A stretch of 14,576 nt of DNA from Microcaldota archaeon. GTDB lineage: Archaea; Micrarchaeota; Micrarchaeia; Micrarchaeales; CABMGC01. This document shows positions 6,616-14,209 of the stretch, one piece after another (within the stretch, counting starts at the first letter, position 1; every line of letters starts with the position of its first letter). Made by a program: the position numbers and the translations under genes. The stretch spans positions 1-14,576 of the forward strand of contig JAJZOS010000011.1 of assembly GCA_021851985.1 (NCBI GenBank), written 5' to 3'. The notes under the pieces are model-generated. The model ran no database searches. It was not told where the DNA came from and was given only the letters and a program-made list of their open reading frames with translations.

Positions 6616-7284
6616 ATGATGAATATAAAAGCGCTAGTTATGGATCTTGATGGGACACTCTATTCCTCTTCAAAAGAGATTGCAGCAAGAAATGCCGCTT
6701 TGAAGAGGCTGAAATTATATCTAAAGAAAAAAGGCATGAACAACATGATTAAGGGTAAACACGCAGAAATGTTGAAGAAACTCATACTTAGTGGCAGGGT
6801 ATCCTACACGATAAGGTATCTGCACAATGTTTATGGCATACCAAGCAGACCGTTTGAGATATATGTGAATGATCTTAATCCATCTACTTTTGGGATACGC
6901 AATGACAATAAGATGATAAAATTGCTGTACGAGCTAAGAAACTCATATAAGTTATTCATATTCACAAATTCTCCTAATATATGGTCGAGCAGAGCCATAA
7001 AGGCCATAGGCATAAGCAAGTTTTTCAACACCAAGAATACTATAAACAGGGAAGTGCTAGACGGGTATCTCAAGCCTGAAAAAAATTCATATGCCATAAT
7101 GCTGAAAAGAATCGGTTTCAATCCAAATGAAGTGATTTTTCTTGATGATAAGCCGGAGAACGTAAACGGAGCCAAAAAGGCCGGAGTTAAGTCAATATTG
7201 ATACATAATGGTAAAGGTTTTGGCATATCCATTTATGCAGCTCTGCGCAGGATTAAAACCGATGCAGAAGGCGCTTTAGAATGA
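6616..7284 (+). CDS. HAD-superfamily hydrolase (pyrimidine 5'-nucleotidase / phosphoglycolate phosphatase-like)
   Basis: All four HAD motifs are present in this 222-residue protein. Motif I DLDGTLY has nucleophile D10 and acid/base D12. Motif II is FTNS with T117, motif III K153 in LKPEKNSY, and motif IV LDDKPENV with D177 and D178. A helical cap sits between motifs I and II, as in subfamily I enzymes, and DLDGTLY together with this cap resembles SDT1/YjjG-type nucleotidases. The substrate remains unknown. A second ATG follows at 6619. The gene begins 13 nt after serS, preceded by AGGTAGGT, and its TGA overlaps the aRF1 ATG as ATGA. Translational coupling with aRF1 is therefore likely, although no functional link to translation is known from the family. 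Confidence 0.88.
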   Translation: MMNIKALVMDLDGTLYSSSKEIAARNAALKRLKLYLKKKGMNNMIKGKHAEMLKKLILSGRVSYTIRYLHNVYGIPSRPFEIYVNDLNPSTFGIRNDNKMIKLLYELRNSYKLFIFTNSPNIWSSRAIKAIGISKFFNTKNTINREVLDGYLKPEKNSYAIMLKRIGFNPNEVIFLDDKPENVNGAKKAGVKSILIHNGKGFGISIYAALRRIKTDAEGALE

Positions 7285-8477
7285 AAAACGAGTACAACAT
7301 ATTAAGGGAAATAAAACGATTGAAGTCTGTCCACGGATACGGTACTGAATTGATAAGCATATATGTGCCTGCAGGGTACAATCTGGCCGAGGAAGTGTCA
7401 AAGCTCAGGGAGGAGCACAGTCAATCTTCAAATATAAAATCAAAACAAGTAAGGACGAACGTGCAGGATGCCATAGACAAAATATTACAATATCTCAAAT
7501 TATATCGCGAAACCCCAAAGAATGGTTTTGCAATATTCTGCGGCAATATATCGAAGAATCCTGGAAAGACTGATATCGAACTTTTCTCTATGGAACCTCC
7601 TCTCCCAATAAAAGTCAACATATATAGGTGCGATTCAACATTTTTTCTTGACCCTATAGGGGAGATGGTGGGCACAAAAGACGTATATGTGCTTCTTGTG
7701 ATGGACGGGCGCGAAGCTACGATAGCTACGCTCAAAGGATCCCACATACATGTCGTTAAAAAGCTTAATTCAATGGTACATGCAAAGATCAATAAGGGTG
7801 GACAATCACAACAAAGATTCGCAAGGATAAGGGAGGAGAGCATAACGGAGTATCACACGCGAATATCTGAAGTAATAAACTCAACTTTTGAATCATCCGG
7901 ATTCAAGATAAAAGGGTTGATAGTGGGCGGACCCGGGCCTTCAAAGGAATCGTTCGTAAAGCAGAACACATTGAATTACCAGATAAAGGTGCTTGGGGTA
8001 TATGATACTGGATATACTGATGAATTCGGGCTTCATGAGATGGTAGAGAAGGCATCTGATCTTCTCAAAGAGCAGGAAGCGTATCAGGAGAGGAAGGTAA
8101 TAGAACGGTTTATGCAGGAAATAGTAAGGAAGGCTCTTGCAGTGTACGGTTACGAAGAAACTAAGAAAGCGCTAATGGCTAACCAGGCAAAGACATTGAT
8201 ACTTAATGACGAGCTTGAGATATACCTGGTCAAATACAAGTGCAATTCGTGCGGCGCTGTAATAGAGAAGGTAGAATACGGGGCAAACAGGGATGCAAAA
8301 CATAATGATGGGGGCACGTTAGTTGTTATAGAGGAAAAAGATGCAATAGGTGAGCTTATTGACTTTGCAGATAAGAACGGCGCAGATACGGTATTCGTGT
8401 CAAGTGAAAGTTCTTATGGAAAGGAATTTCTTATGGGATTCAAAGGAATAGGTGCATTGCTGAGGTACAGGGTTTGA
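7281..8477 (+). CDS. prf1: peptide chain release factor aRF1
   Basis: aRF1 recognises all three stop codons in the archaeal ribosome and triggers peptide release. The 398-residue protein shows the stop-codon-reading NIKS at 51-54 and YRCDSTF (the YxCxxxF element) at 115-121, both in the N domain. The catalytic GGQ at 173-175 is in NKGGQSQQRFAR. The C domain includes GPGPSKESF and a CNSC pair (C321, C324). A second cysteine pair that would complete a zinc site in many euryarchaeal aRF1 proteins is not visible, and the protein is slightly shorter than the usual length of about 415. The gene overlaps the HAD gene by four bases (ATGA). The histone gene follows 93 nt downstream with its own promoter and ribosome binding site. 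Confidence 0.96.
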   Translation: MKNEYNILREIKRLKSVHGYGTELISIYVPAGYNLAEEVSKLREEHSQSSNIKSKQVRTNVQDAIDKILQYLKLYRETPKNGFAIFCGNISKNPGKTDIELFSMEPPLPIKVNIYRCDSTFFLDPIGEMVGTKDVYVLLVMDGREATIATLKGSHIHVVKKLNSMVHAKINKGGQSQQRFARIREESITEYHTRISEVINSTFESSGFKIKGLIVGGPGPSKESFVKQNTLNYQIKVLGVYDTGYTDEFGLHEMVEKASDLLKEQEAYQERKVIERFMQEIVRKALAVYGYEETKKALMANQAKTLILNDELEIYLVKYKCNSCGAVIEKVEYGANRDAKHNDGGTLVVIEEKDAIGELIDFADKNGADTVFVSSESSYGKEFLMGFKGIGALLRYRV

Positions 8478-8513
8478 AATAGTTACTGCCACTATTCGCG
8501 TATTTTTATCATG

Positions 8514-8522
8514 TTTTTAAAG
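8514..8522 (+). promoter_or_regulatory. putative TATA box of the histone gene
   Basis: The AT-rich TTTTTAAAG lies about 50-57 nt before the histone ATG, giving a predicted leader of about 25-30 nt. That is enough room for the ribosome binding site seen at 8560-8565. Confidence 0.35.
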
Positions 8523-8559
8523 CTTGCCATTTAATCACTATTGCTTTTAGTTTTGGTTT

Positions 8560-8565
8560 GGTGAT
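8560..8565 (+). promoter_or_regulatory. strong Shine-Dalgarno site of the histone gene
   Basis: GGTGAT, a full match to the archaeal anti-SD core, is spaced 5 nt from the ATG at 8571. Most genes here lack such a site, so the histone mRNA is probably well translated and leadered. Confidence 0.7.
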
Positions 8566-8570
8566 GTGGT

Positions 8571-8867
8571 ATGGTGAACAGGTCTTTTAGTCTATATGAA
8601 ATAGAGTCTTTTGTTAAGGAGGCTGGGGCAGAGAGGATATCAGAGGATGCAGTGCGTGATCTTGAAAGAGAAATAGAGAAGCTTGCAGATGTGGTTGCAA
8701 AGAAAGCCATGAAATATGCAGAGCACGCCGGCAGGAAAAGGCTGATAAGATCATCTGATATAATGCTTACAAAAAAATTGGAAGATATGAGGGATTACAG
8801 GATTCCGAAGACCTTGAGCAAGAGGCCTATAATAACAAATACTGCTTCAAATGCAACAAGGCAGTAA
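8571..8867 (+). CDS. archaeal histone with a C-terminal tail
   Basis: The first ~72 residues form a standard archaeal histone fold that wraps DNA as dimers and multimers. They include SLYEIESFVKEAGAERIS (7-24), the long central helix, then HAGRKRLIRSSDI (52-64), with H52 and D63 at the positions of the tetramer-interface histidine and aspartate of HMf histones. Archaeal histones typically stop near residue 66-70, but this one continues to 98 residues. The tail contains TLSKRPIITN and ends NATRQ. It is basic and polar, with K80, K84, R85 and R97. Residues 75-98 are read antisense to the end of the convergent GlcNAc-1-P transferase gene. The gene has its own TATA-like element and a GGTGAT ribosome binding site. 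Whether the tail binds DNA or proteins is unknown. Confidence 0.95.
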   Translation: MVNRSFSLYEIESFVKEAGAERISEDAVRDLEREIEKLADVVAKKAMKYAEHAGRKRLIRSSDIMLTKKLEDMRDYRIPKTLSKRPIITNTASNATRQ

Positions 8868-9850
8868 GTAATATCCTTTTCATTCATTCGTTTCTTAGAC
8901 ATTACGAAGTGCGTTAGGCTGTATATCTTATTGCCGTAAGGCGGTTTGAATGTTCCGTCCCGCTGTCTTATGCCAAGGTCTGTTACCTTAAACTTTCTTC
9001 TCATATGGAGGAAAAATTCTATTATCCACGGTATAAATATTATAAGCCCGAATATTTCAGCATTTCCCATAACCATTATCGCTACCAATGTGCCTCCGAC
9101 AGCATATGTGAAACTGTCTCCAGGTATTATTCTGGACCTGAATGTGTTGAATGGCAAGAATGCAATTATTGAAACGAACAGAAGCGCTGACACAAACGTT
9201 CCTATATAATTTCCATAAAACAACGAATAAATTAGAATTCCAAGGCTTGCAACGGCCGTCATTCCAGGTTGCAATCCATCGAATCCGCCAAGCAGATTCA
9301 CTGAATTAGATACAAATACCACTGCCAGCGGTATCACAATCAGAGGATAAAGCATCCCTATATATATCAGGCCTATAAAGGGCAAATACAAATGGTGTAT
9401 TCCGGCATTTATTGCCATGAGGGGCAATGCCCCGAGCAGAGTAAGCAACGGCTTCTGCCACTGATCAAGCCCTTTACGTATGTCCTTAATGTCTGTAGAA
9501 TTAACCCTTTTTTCCCTTACATTAATATCATCAATCAATCCTACGAAAGCTATGAGTATTATGGACAGAGCTATTGCAAGAAGGTTCGATATGCTAAGGG
9601 AAGGGTTGAATATGAAACTGCCTCCGAACGTATACGTAAGTATTCCTACTATTATGCCCATTGCCACTGCAATTCCTCCGCTGCTAGGCAATCGTAGCGT
9701 CTTTTCCTTGTTTCTATCTTCAGCAATTACTCCTGCTCCGGAGAAGTATGATATAACAAATCTGGTTCCGAACAGTGTCACTACAAATGCAATAATTGAT
9801 GGTACTATTATTGTCAGGTACGTGTTATACATAAAATGATTACTGCGCAT
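8795..9850 (-). CDS. UDP-GlcNAc:dolichyl-phosphate GlcNAc-1-phosphate transferase-like membrane protein
   Basis: This polyprenyl-phosphate sugar-1-phosphate transferase (Alg7/MraY/WecA superfamily) starts lipid-linked glycan assembly on the cytoplasmic face of the membrane. The 351-residue protein is mostly transmembrane, with about ten hydrophobic helices. Family motifs run in order: AEDRNK and LRLPSSGG (43-59), the magnesium-binding LIDDIN (105-110), NSVNLLGGFDGL (182-193), IPGDS (242-246) and HMRRKFKVTDLGIRQ (282-296). The RQRDGTFKPP segment is typical of archaeal and eukaryal GPT rather than bacterial MraY. Two starts are possible, M1 (9850) and M7 (9832). TTTATATA close to M1 would place transcription near M7. 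The last helix, residues 328-351, overlaps the histone gene. The gene is divergent from a glycosyltransferase across 44 bp. Confidence 0.92.
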   Translation of the reverse strand: MRSNHFMYNTYLTIIVPSIIAFVVTLFGTRFVISYFSGAGVIAEDRNKEKTLRLPSSGGIAVAMGIIVGILTYTFGGSFIFNPSLSISNLLAIALSIILIAFVGLIDDINVREKRVNSTDIKDIRKGLDQWQKPLLTLLGALPLMAINAGIHHLYLPFIGLIYIGMLYPLIVIPLAVVFVSNSVNLLGGFDGLQPGMTAVASLGILIYSLFYGNYIGTFVSALLFVSIIAFLPFNTFRSRIIPGDSFTYAVGGTLVAIMVMGNAEIFGLIIFIPWIIEFFLHMRRKFKVTDLGIRQRDGTFKPPYGNKIYSLTHFVMSKKRMNEKDITYCLVAFEAVFVIIGLLLKVFGIL

Positions 9851-9894
9851 GATATATAAAAATGATGCTTTATTAATAGGATGTAGCAGATATA
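9851..9894. promoter_or_regulatory. 44-bp divergent promoter region between GPT and GT2 genes
   Basis: Two AT-rich elements lie here: ATATATAAAAAT (9852-9863) and TTTATTAATA (9870-9879). The first lies 32-43 nt before the GT2 ATG on the plus strand. On the minus strand it would direct initiation near the internal GPT start M7. The second lies 20-29 nt before GPT M1. Which elements are used cannot be decided from sequence. Confidence 0.4.
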
Positions 9895-11001
9895 ATGATT
9901 TTATTCATTTTTTTCATAGCAATTGTATTTGTAGGAATGCTGTTCATAGATATTTTGCCATATTTCAGCCATCATAAAAAGGCGAGATACATGGACTACC
10001 GCCCAAAAGCTCTTGTTATAGTCCCATGTAGGGGCGTAGATGCCTCCCTTCTTGGCAATCTCAAATCAATATCTTCCCAGAAATACGGAAACTACAAAGT
10101 TGTATGCGTAGTTGATGATGGGTCTGACACTTCAATTCCATACATCAAGGCTGCAGGAATAAGTTTCATCACATCAAACTTTAATGTTTCTGGTTCCAGG
10201 CAAAGTGGAAAGGTAAATGCCATACTTGCTGCACTTGGTAAATACAAAGAATTTGAAGTATATGTCATTGCAGATTCCGACATAACCGTAAGCAAAAGGT
10301 GGTTGGCTAATCTTGTTGCGCCACTTCAGGACAAGAAGATCGGCCTATCTACTATGTTTCCAAAATTCATTCCAAAAAGTGGATTATGGTCCAAAGTGAA
10401 ATTTGTGTGGGGGCTTGTTGGGGAGGGAATGATGGAAAACAAAATAACAAGGTTCGGTTGGGGAGGATCCATGGCATTCAGAAAGAACCTTATCGATATA
10501 AAAGCCATGAACATGCTAACTGGCTCTAAATACTCCGTTTCCGATGATATATGTTTGACAAAAATAACCAAGTCAAAAGGGCTTTCAATAGAATATGTAT
10601 CCGAGGCACAACCAGTTGTCTATTCGTATGATTCATTTTCAAAATTTATTGAATGGTCAAACAGACAAACGGCATTGTCTTTGTTAGGATATCGCCGAAA
10701 TCTTTATTATGGGGTGATGTTTTACTCAGCCGAGATAGTTCTTATAATTTTCGGAGTTGTTCTTTCTGCCACCGTTTCCCCAATATACCTGATACTTCTC
10801 TTGCATCTCGTAAAAAGCGAGATTAAAACTTACATGCGTGTGAAACGTTTTGACCCGTCAATTGCCCTGATAACGATCTCTATACCGTTTATTTATATAT
10901 CTAATTTGATTATGGCACAGAATGCCGAGTATATATCGTGGAGAGGAAGAAGATATTATATTACTGATATAAATCTCCAGAGGCAAAAGGTTAAAAGATG
11001 A
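9895..11001 (+). CDS. membrane glycosyltransferase family 2 (ceramide glucosyltransferase-like)
   Basis: The 368-residue protein has an N-terminal membrane helix (about 2-20) and then a GT-A fold with VIVPCRGVD (41-49) and VVDDGSD (72-78). The metal-binding DSD is at 127-129, followed by GWGGSMAFR (188-196) and a third acidic motif SDDICL (216-221). Two or three C-terminal hydrophobic segments follow (about 275-305 and 322-342). The order resembles GT21-type ceramide glucosyltransferases, whose processivity-related (Q/R)xxRW is represented here by KFIEW at 250-254. An enzyme that adds a sugar to a lipid carrier or membrane lipid is likely; donor and acceptor are unknown. It is divergent from the GlcNAc-1-P transferase, and gatD begins 19 nt after its stop. 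Confidence 0.85.
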   Translation: MILFIFFIAIVFVGMLFIDILPYFSHHKKARYMDYRPKALVIVPCRGVDASLLGNLKSISSQKYGNYKVVCVVDDGSDTSIPYIKAAGISFITSNFNVSGSRQSGKVNAILAALGKYKEFEVYVIADSDITVSKRWLANLVAPLQDKKIGLSTMFPKFIPKSGLWSKVKFVWGLVGEGMMENKITRFGWGGSMAFRKNLIDIKAMNMLTGSKYSVSDDICLTKITKSKGLSIEYVSEAQPVVYSYDSFSKFIEWSNRQTALSLLGYRRNLYYGVMFYSAEIVLIIFGVVLSATVSPIYLILLLHLVKSEIKTYMRVKRFDPSIALITISIPFIYISNLIMAQNAEYISWRGRRYYITDINLQRQKVKR

Positions 11002-11020
11002 GTTTTACAGAAAGATAATC

Positions 11021-12340
11021 ATGTATAGCCCAGAAATAAGCGATTTGTTTAAGAAGCTAGGAATAAATATCGGAGATTCTATATTGGTGTCAAATGAATC
11101 TGTAAAGTTTGAGGGCATATTGATGCCAAGGCCAGATATAGGCAATAATAATATAATAGTAATAAAGCGTAAAGATGGTTACAATGTCGGGATAAGGTAT
11201 TCTGGAGGCACAAAAGTAGAAAAGCTAGAATCGAGGACTAATGAAATTTTGCTTCCAAAACTGCATGCCCAAGCAAATGAGTCGTTGAAGACCATACATA
11301 TGCTCTATACTGGTGGAACAATAGGCAGCAAGGTTGATTACATCACCGGAGGCGTACATGTACTCACAAATCCAGGAGAGCTTCTTTTTGAAGTCCCTGA
11401 GCTTCAGAACATAGCCAACATAAACGTAAAGGACATAATGCATACCTTTAGCGAAGATATGTCGCATAATGAATGGTCTGCCATAGCCAGCGAGGTGTTC
11501 AAATCCATTTTAGATGGGGCAGATGGGGTAATAATAACACATGGTACGGATACCATGCATTACACTGCAGCAGCATTAAGCTTCATGATTGGTGGCCTCA
11601 ACAAACCGGTTGTGCTTACCGGAGCACAGAGGAGCAGCGATAGAGGATCAAGTGACGCATTCATGAATCTGATATGCTCTGCATATGTTGCACAGAGCGA
11701 TATCGCCGAAGTAATGATATGTATGCATGAGGATAGCTCTGATAAGAATTGCATTGCGATTAGGGGCACAAAGGCAAGAAAGATGCATACCTCTAGAAGA
11801 GACGCATTCAAGCCAATAAACAATCTGCCGATAGCTAGGATAAGCTATACTGGAAGTATAGAAAAGTTGTCTAAATATAAGAAGGCCAATGTGGATGTGG
11901 AACTAAAGCTTCTAAACAAGTTTGAGTCAAGGACAGCGCTCATAAAAGCCTATCCAAATTCCGATCCTTCCATAATAGACTATTATGTCAAAAAGGGATG
12001 CAAGGGTATTATACTTGAAGGGACTGGCTTAGGACATTTGCCTATTGAAACGAAGTCAAATGGATATTCATGGCTAAGTCACGTTAAAGACGCGATTACT
12101 AGCGGGGTGGTAGTTGGAATAACTTCGCAGTGCATATACGGCCGCGTAGATTATAAGGTGTACAGCGCAGGCAGACTGCTGCATGAGTCCGGCGCAGTGT
12201 ATTGCGAAGACATGACTCCTGAAGTTGCATACGTAAAGTTAGGCGTGCTTCTGGGAAATTATGATTCAAATAAAGCCAAAAATATGCTTAATGTAGATAT
12301 CTCGGGAGAAATAACAGAAAGGAGCGAATTTGATTTTTAG
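11021..12340 (+). CDS. gatD: Glu-tRNA(Gln) amidotransferase subunit D
   Basis: GatD is the archaeal asparaginase-type subunit that releases ammonia from an amide donor for GatE, which converts Glu-tRNA(Gln) to Gln-tRNA(Gln). The 439-residue protein has the GatD-specific N-terminal beta-barrel (about 1-85). An L-asparaginase fold follows, with LYTGGTIGS (95-103, nucleophile T100), SED at 144-146 and the second threonine in HGTDTMHYT (174-182). LTGAQRSSDRG lies at 199-209. TSQCIYGRVD and SGAVYCEDMTPE near the C-terminus also fit the family. The length matches the family (about 430-440), and all catalytic residues look intact. AGGTTAAAAGAT about 23-34 nt upstream could be a weak TATA box, but gene spacing favours an operon with GT2 and gatE. 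Confidence 0.97.
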   Translation: MYSPEISDLFKKLGINIGDSILVSNESVKFEGILMPRPDIGNNNIIVIKRKDGYNVGIRYSGGTKVEKLESRTNEILLPKLHAQANESLKTIHMLYTGGTIGSKVDYITGGVHVLTNPGELLFEVPELQNIANINVKDIMHTFSEDMSHNEWSAIASEVFKSILDGADGVIITHGTDTMHYTAAALSFMIGGLNKPVVLTGAQRSSDRGSSDAFMNLICSAYVAQSDIAEVMICMHEDSSDKNCIAIRGTKARKMHTSRRDAFKPINNLPIARISYTGSIEKLSKYKKANVDVELKLLNKFESRTALIKAYPNSDPSIIDYYVKKGCKGIILEGTGLGHLPIETKSNGYSWLSHVKDAITSGVVVGITSQCIYGRVDYKVYSAGRLLHESGAVYCEDMTPEVAYVKLGVLLGNYDSNKAKNMLNVDISGEITERSEFDF

Positions 12341-12344
12341 TGAT
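12340..12344 (+). promoter_or_regulatory. Shine-Dalgarno site deciding the gatE TTG start
   Basis: GTGAT begins at the last base of the gatD stop codon and is spaced 4 nt from TTG 12349. No ATG in the gatE frame precedes the conserved GLEIH motif, so this site supports TTG as the real start. Confidence 0.6.
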
Positions 12345-12348
12345 ATAA

Positions 12349-14208
12349 TTGCGCGACGATGATTATTACAAAAAAATAGGTTTCAAGTGCGGCCTGGAAA
12401 TACATCAGCGTCTTGCCACTTCCAAGAAGCTCTTCTGTTCATGCAGTACAAGCGCATCAGAATCACAGATTATGGATTCAGTAATCAGAAAGCAGAGAGC
12501 AATAGCCGGAGAACTTGGATCAATTGATAGATCAACAAGTTTTGAGAGCAGCAGGGGAAGAACCTTCATGTATAAAATATTCAAGGATACTACTTGCCTT
12601 GTTGACATAGACGAAGAGCCGCCGCATAATGTAAATAAGGATGCAATAGAAGCTTCATTAAGGCTTGCCATTGCATTCGGTGCGGAAATACCTGATGAAA
12701 TAGAGCCGATGCGAAAGGGGGTTGTAGATGGCAGCGATCCGAGCGCGTTTCAGAGGACAATGATGGTGGCGCACAGCGGAACAGTCGAGGTCAACGGTAA
12801 AAAATTTAATATAATATCCATGTTTCTTGAGGAAGAATCAAGTGGCATAGAATCTAACGGCGAAGATTTGGTCGTATATAATGTGGACAGGTTGGGCATA
12901 CCATTAATAGAGATAGATACTGATCCGTCTATATCTTCGCCTCATGAAGCACGGGAAGTTGCTTTGAAGATAGGTGCAATAATACGGCTTACCGGTAAGA
13001 AGAATGGTGATGTCATAGAATCCGAGGTCCAGAGGGGCATAGGTACGATAAGACAGGATGTAAATGTGTCTATAGCTGGTGGGACAAGAGTCGAGATAAA
13101 AGGGCTTCAGGAAATAGAATCTGTAGATACTATAATAGAGAATGAGGTTGTGCGACAGGAAAGATTAATAGAAATAAAAAAAGAGCTTATAGCAAAATCC
13201 GCATCAGTGGGCAAGCCGCATGACCTTTCAAGAATATTGCGCGGATCTGGAGCGAAGATGCTTACTGAATCCATATCAAAAGGCGGTATAGTTCTCGGAG
13301 TAAGACTGGCAGGTTTTGCAGGTTTGCTTGGAAGGGAAATAAATCCAGATAGGAGGCTTGGCAGTGAGATAAGCGATTATGCAAGAATGTCTGGAGTGAA
13401 GGGAATTATACACAGTGATGAGGATCTTTCAAGATATGGGTTGGATAAGCAGCATGAGGAAAAAGTTCGCGCTGCACTCGAATTACAGGAAGATGATGCA
13501 TTTATTTTAGTTACCGGTCCGAGTGAAATATGCTCAAAAGCAATTGAATTTGCAAGGGGCCGCGCTTTAATGTCTATGTCCGAAGTACCTCCTGAAACCA
13601 GAGCCGTATTAGATTCAAAAAATGGAACTACAAGGTTCATGAGGCCTCTTCCAGGTGGTTCAAGGATGTATCCTGAAACGGATGCCGAACCAATAGAGAT
13701 AAGCAATTTAGATATTGACAGGATACGAAATTCTACTGTCAGCATGGAAGAGAGGCTTATGCAAATAAACAAAGGCCTTGGCAACAAGCAGATAGCAGAG
13801 CAGATGGCATACTCCTCCAAACTTTTTATATACGAGTACATAATAAATCACCTAAATGGATACAATCTTGTTGTTGCGACTACCCTTCTTGAGAAATCAA
13901 AGGAGCTTGAGCGGTCTGGAATAAATATTAAAATAAACAAGGAAGTTATGCTCTCAATATTCAAAAAATATGCATCTGGTGCAATAACTAAAGCTGCAAT
14001 ATGGGAGATAATGAAGCACGATCCAAAATCCGAAATCGAAGTAGATGATATAATAGATTCAGCATCGCTACGCAGAATATCCGGAAATGAGCTTAAGGAT
14101 CTTGTATCAAAATCAGGCGCAGCAGGTAAAGATGCAATTAGAATAATAATGTCAAAGCATAGAATGAATGTGGATGGCGATGAATTAAATTCGATCATAA
14201 GTGTATAA
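12349..14208 (+). CDS. gatE: Glu-tRNA(Gln) amidotransferase subunit E
   Basis: GatE binds Glu-tRNA(Gln), activates it with ATP and transfers ammonia from GatD. The 619-residue protein shows the GatB/GatE signature in order: GLEIHQRL (15-22), LFCSCS (28-33, zinc-ligand cysteines), DIDEEPPHN (near 86-94), VVDGSDPSAFQRTMM, and FLEEESSGI. The family-specific central AspRS-like insertion follows, with GVRLAGFAGLL and EVPPETRAVLD. The C-terminal helical YqeY-like tail includes GASGA/KSGAAGK-type segments. The length suits GatE (about 620-630) rather than bacterial GatB (about 475). The start is TTG at 12349, 8 nt after gatD, with GTGAT in front. The AIM24-family gene starts one base after the stop codon. 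Confidence 0.97.
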   Translation: MRDDDYYKKIGFKCGLEIHQRLATSKKLFCSCSTSASESQIMDSVIRKQRAIAGELGSIDRSTSFESSRGRTFMYKIFKDTTCLVDIDEEPPHNVNKDAIEASLRLAIAFGAEIPDEIEPMRKGVVDGSDPSAFQRTMMVAHSGTVEVNGKKFNIISMFLEEESSGIESNGEDLVVYNVDRLGIPLIEIDTDPSISSPHEAREVALKIGAIIRLTGKKNGDVIESEVQRGIGTIRQDVNVSIAGGTRVEIKGLQEIESVDTIIENEVVRQERLIEIKKELIAKSASVGKPHDLSRILRGSGAKMLTESISKGGIVLGVRLAGFAGLLGREINPDRRLGSEISDYARMSGVKGIIHSDEDLSRYGLDKQHEEKVRAALELQEDDAFILVTGPSEICSKAIEFARGRALMSMSEVPPETRAVLDSKNGTTRFMRPLPGGSRMYPETDAEPIEISNLDIDRIRNSTVSMEERLMQINKGLGNKQIAEQMAYSSKLFIYEYIINHLNGYNLVVATTLLEKSKELERSGINIKINKEVMLSIFKKYASGAITKAAIWEIMKHDPKSEIEVDDIIDSASLRRISGNELKDLVSKSGAAGKDAIRIIMSKHRMNVDGDELNSIISV

Positions 14209-14209
14209 A

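Noticed and set aside
13377..13841. Minus-strand ORF of 154 codons
   Set aside because: It lies entirely within gatE in antisense and has no family features; long antisense frames are common opposite codon-biased genes.
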